From NCBI RefSeq assembly GCF_013410215.1, contig NZ_JACCFQ010000001.1, positions 248,001 to 312,000 of the forward strand: a stretch of DNA of 64,000 nucleotides, read 5' to 3'. The stretch is from Nesterenkonia sandarakina. Lineage in GTDB: Bacteria > Actinomycetota > Actinomycetes > Actinomycetales > Micrococcaceae. The position numbers and the translations under genes were made by a program. Shown piece after piece: positions 29,970 to 38,339 of this stretch (positions are counted from its first letter, which is position 1; each line of letters begins with the position of its first letter). The notes beneath the pieces were generated by a model, which was not told the DNA's origin, searched no databases, and saw only the letters and a program-made list of their open reading frames with translations.

Positions 29970-31001
29970 ATGAACATTGAGTCCCCTGCCACTCCCGCTG
30001 CGACCTCCTCGGAGTCCAGCCAGGCCCATGACGCCCACGACCTCGCCCCAGAACCCACCGCAGCCGGTGAACAGCAACGCGCCCCACGACCGCTGGGGGT
30101 CCTCGTCGGATTCGACGGTTCGGCCAATGCCACCGCGGCGCTGCGCTGGGCCGCGCGTGAGGCGCACTTCCGCGCTCTGCCGCTGACCGTGATGAGCTCC
30201 TTCACCATCCCCCCAGCGGTGAGCGGATACCTGGAGAGCTTCCCGGATGCCGGGGGTCAGACCCTGGCACGGCAGGCCACTGAACGGACCCTGAACCTGG
30301 CCCGGGAACAGCTCGCAGGACATGCCGGAGAGGTCACCTACCGGCTGGAGCACGGCGACGCCGCCGGGGTCATGGTGAACCTGTCCGGGTCGGCCGAGTT
30401 GTGCGTGGTGGGAAGCCGCGGACGCGGCGGATTCACCGGACGGATCCTTGGCTCGGTGGCCGCGGCGCTGCCCTCCCACGCACACTCCCCCACCGTGGTG
30501 GTCCCGCACACCGATGAGTCCAGCGTGGGCGAGGGTCCGGAGGCGATCAGCACCGCTGACACCCGGCCTGTGGTGGTCGGCATCGATGGGTCTCCGCACT
30601 CCCGCAAGGCCGCGGTGGAGGCCGCCCGGACCGCGATCAGCCACGGCACCCGGCTGCAGCTGGTGATGGCGCTGCCACCTTTGACGACGGCGGCCATGTG
30701 GTACCCGGAGCTGGCGGCCCGGGAACAGGCCATGGTGCAGACCAGGGTGGATGACCTGAACAAGGACCTCGACGTGGAGGTCGGATGGGTCCAGGCCCAA
30801 TTCCCGGAGCTCTCGGTCACCGGTTCCGTGGAAGAGGGCTTCCCGGTCAACGTGCTCCAGTCCATGGGCGGACGGGTCCAGCTGACCGTGGTGGGCACCC
30901 GGGGCCACGGCGGGGTGCGCAGCGCACTGCTGGGCTCGGTCTCCCGGGAGCTGCTGCACCACGCGAGCGCACCCGTGATGGTGGTCCCCGCGCACGACTG
31001 A
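29970..31001 (+). CDS. Tandem-domain universal stress protein
   Basis: A 343-residue protein with two Usp domains. Domain 1 (about residues 45-180) opens GVLVGFDGSANATAALRWA and carries the ATP-binding motif GSRGRGGFTGRILGSVA; domain 2 (about 198-343) opens VVVGIDGSPHSRKA and carries GTRGHGGVRSALLGSVS. Both motifs fit the G-2x-G-9x-G(S) nucleotide-binding type. About 45 unstructured Ser/Pro residues precede domain 1. A TTCTAC-N5-GTAGAA dyad at 29857-29873 lies in its leader and could be an operator. Confidence 0.92.
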   Translation: MNIESPATPAATSSESSQAHDAHDLAPEPTAAGEQQRAPRPLGVLVGFDGSANATAALRWAAREAHFRALPLTVMSSFTIPPAVSGYLESFPDAGGQTLARQATERTLNLAREQLAGHAGEVTYRLEHGDAAGVMVNLSGSAELCVVGSRGRGGFTGRILGSVAAALPSHAHSPTVVVPHTDESSVGEGPEAISTADTRPVVVGIDGSPHSRKAAVEAARTAISHGTRLQLVMALPPLTTAAMWYPELAAREQAMVQTRVDDLNKDLDVEVGWVQAQFPELSVTGSVEEGFPVNVLQSMGGRVQLTVVGTRGHGGVRSALLGSVSRELLHHASAPVMVVPAHD

Positions 31002-31008
31002 GCGAGCT

Positions 31009-31037
31009 TTGACCGCGGTGAGGCGCACCAGTAAAGT
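31009..31037 (+). promoter_or_regulatory. Promoter of tRNA-Thr
   Basis: TTGACC at 31009-31014 and TAAAGT at 31032-31037 with a 17-nt spacer, about 30 bases before the tRNA. This is a close match to the vegetative actinobacterial consensus. Confidence 0.7.
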
Positions 31038-31067
31038 AGACCCTCGTGCGCCTCACCGCGGCGCCAC

Positions 31068-31140
31068 GCCGCCTTAGCTCAGTCGGTAGAGCGATTCACT
31101 CGTAATGAATAGGTCGCCGGTTCGATTCCGGCAGGCGGCT
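31068..31140 (+). tRNA. tRNA-Thr (anticodon CGT)
   Basis: A 73-nt cloverleaf: acceptor GCCGCCT pairing with AGGCGGC, D-arm AGCTCAGTCGGTAGAGC, anticodon loop CTCGTAA between ATTCA and TGAAT, T-arm CCGGTTCGATTCCGG. CCA follows in the DNA at 31141-31143. It reads ACG codons and marks the left border of the decayed integrated element. Confidence 0.96.
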
Positions 31141-31161
31141 CCACGAAAACCCCGCCAACTC

Positions 31162-31209
31162 AACGAAGTAGGCCCCTCCGGGAAGATTCCCAGAGGGGCC
31201 TACTTCGTT
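31162..31209. terminator. Hairpin terminator after tRNA-Thr
   Basis: Perfect 17-bp arms (31162-31178, 31193-31209) around a 14-nt loop, followed by a T-containing tract. It lies 19 bases beyond the encoded CCA. Confidence 0.8.
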
Positions 31210-31320
31210 CTGACGGCCTTTCTGAACGCCTTTATTGGTTTTGCGCCCAAAACTTCTAGATCCACAAACCCGCTTGTCAAGTAAGTTAGGAGCAATCACT
31301 CGACACGTCGGAGAGGCCCC

Positions 31321-32166
31321 ATGAAACGTTCCGCGCCCGCAATGCTCATTGGCGTAGCCCTTCTAGCGGTTTCGTGTTCTGACGACCAACTCGCCTCTCC
31401 CGCACCGGAGGAGACAGCGAGCGAGTCGCCCGACACTCAGACAGAACCGCCTACCGAAGACGCGGCCAGCGATACTCCAGAGCAGTCAGAGCCCCCAACG
31501 GATCCAGACCTCCCCTCTGACGACGACATCGAGTCGTTCGTCAGCGCCATAGCAACCTCCTCAATTTCCGACTTGGAGAGTGCGCGAGACCTCGTCGTCG
31601 AGGACTCCCCTGCCGCCAACTACCTGACCTATTACAGGCATTCTGAAGAGGCAGCGATCGATGGCGGGCTGCCCGCCCTCGAAGGCAACCGAGTCGGCGA
31701 AATCGATGCGGGTTTCGAGATATGCGCAACGGAGGAGGGCGAGGAGCGATGCTCGACTTACACGGACTTTGAAGGCGACGAGGGACGGATTACCAGTTTC
31801 CAAATCCAGGACAGGAATCTAACGGACCGTTTGGAGATGGGAACTGGCGAGGAGGTGAAGGGACCAGGGGGTTCGACATTCAAACTCGTGGCCGCATACA
31901 GAAACGCGAACGACAGCCACCTCCTGGTCGGATACGAAATGCGCAGTGGCGACCGAGAGCTAGAAATGCCACTGGCGAGTTACAGGGGGGCCGAGGGGAG
32001 GCAGTCGTCCTCCGACGGTCACATCGGCAGCTTCTCGCTCGCCCCAGATTCAATGAGCCACTACGTGGTGTCTATCCCCAATGCAGATCCAGGCGGCGAG
32101 CTATTTCTTGAGGTGTATGGCGACGACATCGGCCTCGAGACCGTGACTCTTACTGCGGCCGACTAA
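31321..32166 (+). CDS. Putative lipoprotein in tRNA-adjacent island, unknown function
   Basis: A 281-residue protein with signal peptide and lipobox LLAVSC (residues about 14-19), then a Glu/Ser/Pro/Thr linker to about residue 65 and a globular region of about 210 residues with a Cys pair (CATEEGEERC). GGAGAGG precedes the ATG. No family recognised. Base use is noticeably poorer in GC than the core genes nearby, and it sits between tRNA-Thr and an integrase remnant, so it is probably acquired cargo. Confidence 0.75.
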   Translation: MKRSAPAMLIGVALLAVSCSDDQLASPAPEETASESPDTQTEPPTEDAASDTPEQSEPPTDPDLPSDDDIESFVSAIATSSISDLESARDLVVEDSPAANYLTYYRHSEEAAIDGGLPALEGNRVGEIDAGFEICATEEGEERCSTYTDFEGDEGRITSFQIQDRNLTDRLEMGTGEEVKGPGGSTFKLVAAYRNANDSHLLVGYEMRSGDRELEMPLASYRGAEGRQSSSDGHIGSFSLAPDSMSHYVVSIPNADPGGELFLEVYGDDIGLETVTLTAAD

Positions 32167-32186
32167 GGGGCGATGAGATAATAGGG

Positions 32187-32714
32187 CTAGCCCGCTCGAC
32201 GGGCCGCGAAGTCCGCGAAGCTGACCACCGTGGAATCGGCCTCGGGCTCGGGCTCCGGGGGCGGTGTGGGCTCCGGTTCGGGCGCCGAGGAGCCTCCGAA
32301 CAGCGCGTCTCCCATCTTCCCGCTGGCCTCGCGCAGCAGCTCCTCCATGACGTGCTGATACCGGTTCAGCATTGACATCTGCGACCAGCCCATCATCTCC
32401 ATAACCACCCGCTCTTCCACGCCCTGCAGCAACAGCATCGTCGCGGCCGTATGCCGCCGATCGTGAACCCGCATAGGCGAGACGCCCGCGGAGGCGAGGA
32501 AGGCCCGCCACCGGTCCAGGTCAGCCTCGGAGGTCCACGGCCGACCATCGCCCTGGTGGAACGCCAACTCCACGGAGGTGCCCGCCGGGTCGACATAGGA
32601 CGGCCTGCCCGCCTCGACATGCTGGGCGTGCAGGGCCCGGAACTTTTCGAGCAGCGGGGCCGGCAGGTAGTTCGTCCGGGTCGAGGCGCTGGACTTCGCT
32701 ACGCCGAAGTAGAG
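32187..32714 (-). pseudogene. Tyrosine recombinase/phage integrase, C-terminal remnant
   Basis: The catalytic C-terminal half of a site-specific integrase. Reading back from the stop at 32187, residues RVHDRRHTAATMLLLQG (HxxR box) and GWSQMSMLNRYQHVM (catalytic Tyr) are intact, preceded by KSSASTRTNYLPAPLLEKF, the strand region before the active site. Similarity stops near 32714; the N-terminal arm-binding and core domains are missing. The tail is an unusual Pro/Glu stretch (PEPEPTPPPEPEPE). Its place about 1 kb from tRNA-Thr fits an element that integrated at that tRNA and then lost part of its sequence. Confidence 0.85.
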
Positions 32715-32803
32715 ACCACCGCCATGAGCTTGCGTGCAGTAACGGGCGTTCCCATCTGAACCTGAACAGCTCCTAGGGTCGGAGCAGCCACGACCGCTTC
32801 GGT

Positions 32804-33136
32804 CGACCCCACCCGCTCAGCCCCGCCGAGGAGTCCGGCTGGCAAGCACCCCGCGGCCCCATCGCAGTCGACACCATCTGCTACCTCGCCCGACCAAAAG
32901 GCCACTAGCGCACCGGCCGATACGCCGACCTGCTCAGAGACACAGCCCCCACCTTCCACACGACCAAGCCCGATAAGGACAAGCTCGAGCGAGCGACCAC
33001 TGACGCGCTCACCAGCTCAGGGGTCATCATCGACGACTCCAAAATCGTCGGAGGCTCCACCTGGAAGCAGTTTGCAGACACCCGCACCCCCGGAGCCCAC
33101 ATCATCATCCGAGACCTGCAGGAGCACACAGCATGA
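32804..33136 (+). pseudogene. RusA-like Holliday-junction resolvase remnant with internal amber codon
   Basis: One frame reads PIAVDTICYLARPKGH, then TAG at 32906-32908, then RTGRYADLLRD, then KPDKDKLERATTDALTSSG and VIIDDSKIVGG. These match the phage RusA endonuclease core, where the lysine/aspartate segment K-P-D-x-D-K-L and the DD pair are catalytic. Family members usually have Tyr in RPKGHY, so TAC to TAG is the likely mutation. No start codon is visible upstream in frame. Its TGA overlaps the next gene's ATG (ATGA), the normal tight packing of phage genes. Confidence 0.75.
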
Positions 33137-33808
33137 GCACCACCGCCCAGATCAAGACCACCGCCACCTGGCTACTCGAAGGACACGACCCGCTCGCCGA
33201 GCTTCGCCACAAAGGCACCCCCCCCCGGCCCTGGAAGCAGACAGACCTCACCGCCGAGCAGCGAGCGCACGCCGACGCCGGGGTCCTCGCCGAGCGGGCC
33301 CACCCGAACCTGGCGTCCTGGTCCATATCGATATTCTCGACGACCACACCGACCAGCAGCGCACCGCCCGAAGCACCGCCACCAGCATCGCCAGCAGCTC
33401 GGCGACGACACCATGCACGTCCAGCTCACCCGACAAGCCGACACCACCGCCACCGATGTGCTGCGATACGTCCGCGCAGCAGCACCGAGGCTCGACCCCG
33501 CCCAGCACGCCGAGGTCCTCGCCACCACCGCAGCGAAGCTAGACCAGATGAAGACGACCACCGCCCGCCACATGACCGAGGGCCAGCGGCTCAAGACCGA
33601 GTGCCCCTGGTGCCGCGGCGAGCAGCTCATGGTCCGCAGCATCGGAGCAGAGAAGAACCCGGGGGTGGTGATCCGATGCGAGACGGGCGCCTGTGAGCCC
33701 AGCCCGGGAGACTGCGGCACATGGCACCACGGGATGCCCTGCTGGCCACTGCACGAATGGGACTGGCTCACCCGGATGATCGACTGGTCCATGACCCGGA
33801 CGAAATAG
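33133..33808 (+). pseudogene. Phage-type zinc-finger-like protein gene broken by two frameshifts
   Basis: Meaningful protein runs through three frames: MSTTAQIKTTATWLLEGHDP and on to AERAHPNL (33133 to about 33318), VHIDILDDHTDQQRTARSTA (from 33321 to about 33390), then QLGDDTMHVQLTRQADTTAT to the stop at 33808. The last part has CPWC, a third Cys near GVVIRCETGAC and a conserved Trp-rich end (HEWDWLTRMIDW), like small actinophage proteins with a Cys cluster. Either segment alone would be a poor gene, so I read it as one decayed gene. A run of nine C bases near 33220 is a possible sequencing hazard but does not shift the frame as given. Confidence 0.65.
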
Positions 33809-33848
33809 GAGCCACTCACGTCGCCTGACAGGTAGTTATGCTGAGAGG

Positions 33849-35141
33849 ATGCCCAAACAGATAGACGAGGTCTTTGGGGTCTCCACTTCAATCCTTAGCG
33901 ATTCATACGTAGACCGCGGTGACCTCGACGAGAAGATCACCTCATACCTCCGGCGAGACAACCACATCGCCATTCGAGGAGCGTCAAAGACCGGCAAGTC
34001 TTGGTTGCGACAGAAGGTCATCCCCAACGCGCTTGTTGTGCAATGCAGACTCAATAAGACGGTCGAGGATATCTACCGTGAGGCCCTGGGACAGCTCGGT
34101 ATCCGGCTAGAGATTTCCCAGAGCGCCACCAGATCGCTCTCAGGCACGGTGGAGGCCCAGACGGAGTTCGGCACATCCCTCATTGGCAAAGTCAGCGCGA
34201 AGCTGGGCATCACGGGCAGCACTAGCAAGGCAATCGAAACGCAGGCTGTTCGCCAGAACATAAACGATCTGGATTTCATCTGTCAGCTGCTCAGAGAATC
34301 CGGCAAGCGGCTCGTGATCGAGGACTTCCACTACCTCAATCACGATGAGAGGAAGCGGTTCGCATTCGACCTCAAGGCCATGTGGGACCTAGAGCTTTTC
34401 GTGGTTGTAGTAGGAGTCTGGAGCGACACTAACCTCCTTCTACACCTGAACAGCGATCTGACCGGCAGAGTCCGCGAAGTGTCGGTCCTTTGGAGCGAGT
34501 CCGACTTGCTCGAGATATTGCGCCGCGGATCTCGTGCGCTCAACCTCCAGATCAGCCCCAAGTTGGCCACCGAGCTCGTAAGCATCAGCTACAAGAATGC
34601 CGGAATCCTTCAGCGGATAACCCTCGACTCTCTGGATGAAGCGGGCATCACAGGTGGGAAGGCAGCGGCGCAGAACCTCGATAGCCCCGAGTCGGTGAGC
34701 ACCGCCGCTATGTTTTACGCCGAAGAGTTGAACAGCGTCTATCAGACCTTCGCGCAGAACGTGTCTGCGGGGATCAAGAAACGCAGCAACTCCACCGGGA
34801 TCTATGCGCACGCCCTTGCAGTGGTGCTCGCAGCAGAAGATCAGGACCTAATAGAAGGGGTGCCGGCAAGTACCATCTTCGCCACGGCGCACGCCCGGGA
34901 AAGTCGCATCCAACAGGGCAACCTGAAGACCGCATTGGGCAACATAGAGCGACTCCAGATCGACGAGGATGGCCGAGGGCTGGTCCTAACCTTCGCCGAC
35001 AACAAGGTGCGAGCTGTGGACCAGCAGTTGTTGTTGTACAGGCGCTTTGCGACTGTCCGCTGGCCGTGGGAAGACATGATCGCCCAGGCGGACGCCGCCG
35101 GGGAAGACTACGCTGCGCCCACTTCAGGGGATCTTGAGTAG
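33849..35141 (+). CDS. P-loop (AAA/STAND-like) ATPase of unknown function, intact cargo gene
   Basis: A 430-residue protein. After a short lead, YVDRGDLDEKITSYL precedes a Walker A motif GASKTGKS at 44-51 and a Walker B RLVIEDFHYL with acidic pair near 158-159. The following VVVVGVWSDTNLLLHLNSDL resembles a sensor-1 strand, and SESDLLEILRRGS starts a helical lid. The C-terminal 180 residues (from about YAEELNSVYQTF) look like a separate helical or winged-helix region. No enzyme domain is fused. The ribosome site is weak (GAGAGG abuts the ATG). It is uninterrupted, of lower GC, and lies among broken phage genes. Such orphan ATPases occur in defence islands, but no family name is justified. Confidence 0.8.
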   Translation: MPKQIDEVFGVSTSILSDSYVDRGDLDEKITSYLRRDNHIAIRGASKTGKSWLRQKVIPNALVVQCRLNKTVEDIYREALGQLGIRLEISQSATRSLSGTVEAQTEFGTSLIGKVSAKLGITGSTSKAIETQAVRQNINDLDFICQLLRESGKRLVIEDFHYLNHDERKRFAFDLKAMWDLELFVVVVGVWSDTNLLLHLNSDLTGRVREVSVLWSESDLLEILRRGSRALNLQISPKLATELVSISYKNAGILQRITLDSLDEAGITGGKAAAQNLDSPESVSTAAMFYAEELNSVYQTFAQNVSAGIKKRSNSTGIYAHALAVVLAAEDQDLIEGVPASTIFATAHARESRIQQGNLKTALGNIERLQIDEDGRGLVLTFADNKVRAVDQQLLLYRRFATVRWPWEDMIAQADAAGEDYAAPTSGDLE

Positions 35142-35376
35142 ACCAGATAGCCGCTTCGTCCACGTAGAAGACGATGAGGCAGCACGGAGGGTGCTTGCCG
35201 ACAAACAGACCAACGACATCGCCGGCGACGACGACGGCGAGTTTGCAGACCTACTGGACTCGCTGGCGACCCTCGACGGCACGGAGTTTGGCGCGGCCAG
35301 TGTCGAGGAGAGCTTCTCCACGGCACCGGGCAGGACCCGACCCAGGCACCGGACAGTGCCCATGAGCTGCCGCTGA
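35134..35376 (+). pseudogene. ParB-like nuclease/methylase fragment
   Basis: Eighty codons reading DSRFVHVEDDEAARRVLADK, TNDIAGDDDGEFADLLDSLA and TLDGTEFGA. This resembles the segment after the ParB-like domain in actinophage DNA-methylase genes, where an ADNRTND..GYD motif is followed by an acidic helix. Both the ParB core before it and the methylase after it are missing. The frame begins inside the end of the ATPase gene, so the join is a rearrangement point. Confidence 0.5.
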
Positions 35377-35683
35377 TGGCGGCGCTGGTCGTCGATCGTG
35401 AACCTCGGCGAACCATCTCGCGGGACCGAGCAGCGCAGTTCCAAACGCACGAGACGGTGCACGCGGCGACCGCGATGACGGCCGGGGCAAAGGCTTCATC
35501 CTGCACCTTCGTTAGACCGAACACCAGGGTGTGCCGGCACCGTTCCCCCCAGGAAGAGATCACCCGCGACGTGATCCTGGCCCAATAAGCGGCCAGCACC
35601 GCCGGGGACCTTGCCATCCCGCCGGGATACCCGAGGATGACGGCAGGTTCCCTCACCCCGTAATCCCGCGGGTATCTCCGCTG
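35377..35683. other. Non-coding or decayed spacer
   Basis: About 307 bp between the ParB-like fragment and the cyclase-family stop. Short open frames exist in several phases but none has a ribosome site or recognisable similarity. I saw no copy of the tRNA-Thr 3' end that would mark the far attachment site. Confidence 0.5.
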
Positions 35684-36463
35684 TTAGTCGGAGGTCTGGA
35701 TGAGCGCGTAGACCCGCGACGGGCTTGCAGTTCCATCTACGATCGGCAGCGGAGCGACCACCAGCATCGCCCCCACCGCCGGCAGCTTGTCCAGATTCTG
35801 CAGCGAGGTGATCCCGTATTTGTCGTTACCCAGCAGGTGATAGTGGACCGGGAAGGGCGGGTCCAGTTCGGCGCCGCGGCCGGCGTCGATCCCGACGGTC
35901 TCCACACCGATGCCGGAGAGCGAGGTCTCTTCCGCGAGCCACAGGGCTGCCTCAGCCGAGATGCCAGGGGTGTGGGAGCCGGTCTCGTCGGCATTGAGGA
36001 ACGCTTCCTGGTCCTGGGAGAAGCGGTCCCAGCCGGTGCGCAGCAGCAGCCAGCCATTCTTCGGCAAAGGACCGTGCTTGCTCTCCCAGGCGCGGATGTC
36101 ATCGATCTGCAGCAGGAAGTCAGGATCCTGCTCGACCTGCGCCCTGATGTCGAGCACGGCGGCCGGCCCGATCAGTCGCTCGGGCGGGATCGAGGCCACA
36201 TCGTGACCGCCCTTGCCTGAGACCCAATGGACCGGCGCATCGAGATGGGTCCCCACGTGCTCGCCGGTGTGGATGTTGTGGTGCTTCCAGAACGGACCTG
36301 GTGCGTCGTACTCTGCAACCTTGTCCAAGCTGAAATCGATCAGGTTGACGAAGGGCTCCGGCAGCTTCAACGTCGGCGTTGAGGCCGAGAGCGGAGTTGT
36401 CATGTCAACGATGCGCACGGAGTTCTCAGACAGGCCTGCGATCAGCGCGTTGACTGCGGTCAT
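35684..36463 (-). CDS. Cyclase-family metal-dependent hydrolase (kynurenine-formamidase/isatin-hydrolase type)
   Basis: A 259-residue cyclase-superfamily enzyme. The metal-binding motif HxGTHxDxPxH is complete: H69, G71, T72, H73, D75, P77 and H79 in TGEHVGTHLDAPVHW. Further blocks are WLLLRTGWDRF and GIGVETVGIDAG, with PVHYHLLGND late in the chain. Such proteins hydrolyse cyclic or aryl amides (N-formylkynurenine, isatin) or related lactones. AAAGGTGG precedes the ATG. It lies 51 bp downstream of the thiamine-diphosphate enzyme and is probably in its operon. Confidence 0.87.
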   Translation of the reverse strand: MTAVNALIAGLSENSVRIVDMTTPLSASTPTLKLPEPFVNLIDFSLDKVAEYDAPGPFWKHHNIHTGEHVGTHLDAPVHWVSGKGGHDVASIPPERLIGPAAVLDIRAQVEQDPDFLLQIDDIRAWESKHGPLPKNGWLLLRTGWDRFSQDQEAFLNADETGSHTPGISAEAALWLAEETSLSGIGVETVGIDAGRGAELDPPFPVHYHLLGNDKYGITSLQNLDKLPAVGAMLVVAPLPIVDGTASPSRVYALIQTSD

Positions 36464-36514
36464 GTGGTTCCACCTTTTTCTGGTCGGGACGCTGCTGGTG
36501 AGGATATCGGAGCG

Positions 36515-38155
36515 TCAGTGGCCCTTGAAAGCCTCCGCCAGCCACCAGGAGCCTCCATCGTCTGCGATCTTCGCGTCGATCACCATTGGTGCATCCGGGT
36601 TCGACGCGACCCATTCACGCAGCGGCTCCAGATCGTCCGTGGAGCGGACGGTCATTCCTTGGGCGCCGAATCCTCGGGCGACCGCGGCGATGTCGGTGTC
36701 AGGGAACGTCACCGTCGTCAGGTCTTGCTCCCGGCCGAAATGGTGGACTTCGGCGGAGTAGGCGGCGTCGTTGTAGACCACCACGACCAGTGGCAGCTTC
36801 AGACGCACGGCGGTCTCCAGCTCCTGCACGGCCATCAGGAAGCCGCCGTCTCCCGTTCCCAGAACCGGCATCCGCGAGGGCTGCGCCACAGCTGACCCGA
36901 TCGCGGTGTACAGGCCGAGTCCGATCGACTGGAACGCCTGGGTGAAGCAGAATCCAAACTCATCCGGGACGTCGAAGTACTGACTGGGGTACCCCATGAA
37001 GTTTCCGGAGTCGATGCTGACGATGCGCTCGGCGGGAAGAATGCGGTTGATCTCCTTGGAGAGTTCCCGCGGATCCACGCTCTGACCGGGAGTGCCCAGG
37101 ACCTCGGTCGGGGTCTGATCCCAGCGCGCACCGGCGGCGATGCGCTCTTGCACACCACGGGTGCGGTAGCGGACCTTCTCCCGGTCACCACACCCTTCTT
37201 GCAGCGCCCTGGCCACGGCGGCCGAACTGCCGAGGATCGGAATGTCCACCGGCCGATGCGCCGCGAGCGCGGAGTCCTCCACGTCTACCTGCGCGACCAC
37301 AGTGTCGGGACCGATGAGCTTCCCGTGCCAGGTGGTCCACATGTTCAGGGCACAGCCGAACGCCACGATCAGGTCGGCGTTGCTGATCAACTCTGCACTC
37401 AGAGGCGATGCGAAGCCCCCGGAGATGCCGAGACTGAAGTCATCGTCGTTGAACAGCCCCTTGGCAACCGCGCTGGTCGCCAGCAGCGCCCCGGTCGCCT
37501 GAGCCAGGGACGCGATCTCCCGTTTCGCCCCGCGTGCACCACGCCCAGCCAGGAACACCGGCCGTTGGCTCCGCGATATCGCCGCTATGAGCGGCTCAAG
37601 CTCGTCCTGGGTCGGCACGATCTCGGGACGGGGATCCACGCCGAGCTGCGGGATCGCTCCGACCGCCGCTGCTGCCTGGAGGTCCAGGGGCAGGTTCAAC
37701 ACCACGGTGCGGCGATCTCTGAGGGCTTTCCGGTAGGCCCTCAGCGTGTCTGCGAGCGCCGATTCCGCGGAGTGGACGCGCTCAGCCTCGGCGCCCAGAG
37801 CTCCGGCGAAGCCGCTCTGGTCCATGGCGAAATTTGAATGAACCTGGTGGGCGGCGGCCTCGGCGGCCAGCACGACCATGGGGGTGCGCGATTTCGCGGC
37901 TTCTGCGATCCCAGTGCCGGCGTTGGTCAAGCCGCACCCCTGGTGCAGGCTCAGCACGCTGACCTGACCACTCATTCGTGAGTAGGCATCCGCCATCGTC
38001 GCCGCACCTCCTTCATGCCTGGCTGCGATGAAGGGGACTCCCGCCTCACGCAGCGCGTTGGTCACGACGAAATTGCCACTGCCGACAACTCCGAAGGCGT
38101 GGCCCACACCAAGGCGGGCCAGATATGCACCGATCTGCTCTGCGACCGTCGTCAT
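36515..38155 (-). CDS. Thiamine-diphosphate-dependent enzyme (acetolactate-synthase/benzoylformate-decarboxylase superfamily)
   Basis: A 546-residue ThDP enzyme. N-terminal Pyr domain with catalytic glutamate E48 in ARHEGGAATMADAYSR, central Rossmann domain, C-terminal PP domain with the ThDP/Mg2+ motif from G435-D-G to N462 (GTGDGGFLMAVQELETAV; YNDAAY). ATG at 38155 is set by AAGGAG five bases upstream. No acetolactate synthase small subunit is nearby, so branched-chain synthesis is unlikely. Paired with the cyclase-family hydrolase, it may decarboxylate an aryl 2-keto acid; that is inference. Confidence 0.88.
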   Translation of the reverse strand: MTTVAEQIGAYLARLGVGHAFGVVGSGNFVVTNALREAGVPFIAARHEGGAATMADAYSRMSGQVSVLSLHQGCGLTNAGTGIAEAAKSRTPMVVLAAEAAAHQVHSNFAMDQSGFAGALGAEAERVHSAESALADTLRAYRKALRDRRTVVLNLPLDLQAAAAVGAIPQLGVDPRPEIVPTQDELEPLIAAISRSQRPVFLAGRGARGAKREIASLAQATGALLATSAVAKGLFNDDDFSLGISGGFASPLSAELISNADLIVAFGCALNMWTTWHGKLIGPDTVVAQVDVEDSALAAHRPVDIPILGSSAAVARALQEGCGDREKVRYRTRGVQERIAAGARWDQTPTEVLGTPGQSVDPRELSKEINRILPAERIVSIDSGNFMGYPSQYFDVPDEFGFCFTQAFQSIGLGLYTAIGSAVAQPSRMPVLGTGDGGFLMAVQELETAVRLKLPLVVVVYNDAAYSAEVHHFGREQDLTTVTFPDTDIAAVARGFGAQGMTVRSTDDLEPLREWVASNPDAPMVIDAKIADDGGSWWLAEAFKGH

Positions 38156-38339
38156 CTGAACTCCTTCTTCGTGCGGAAGCGGCGCGCCCTGTTCCATGAC
38201 CGGCGGCCCGGTGCGGGAGGCCAGCGGATCGAAGAATTCGCGACCCTGGCGGATGAGCGGATTCCCGCGCCCCCGGACAGGTTGCACTGCCCGGGCCCGG
38301 CCTCTTGAATCCAACCCGACCGAGCATAAGACTTCGTCA

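Noticed and set aside
31096-31299. Minus-strand frame over the tRNA-Thr 3' end and terminator
   Set aside because: It translates the complement of the tRNA and its hairpin; no similarity and no ribosome site.
31068-35683. Duplicate of the tRNA-Thr 3' end as the right attachment site
   Set aside because: I looked for the T-arm and acceptor sequence up to 35.7 kb and found no convincing copy, so the right border is not fixed.
38196-38339. N-terminal extension of the glycolipid-binding-type protein
   Set aside because: The extra 48 codons overlap the divergent ThDP gene's promoter and ribosome site and look like its shadow.
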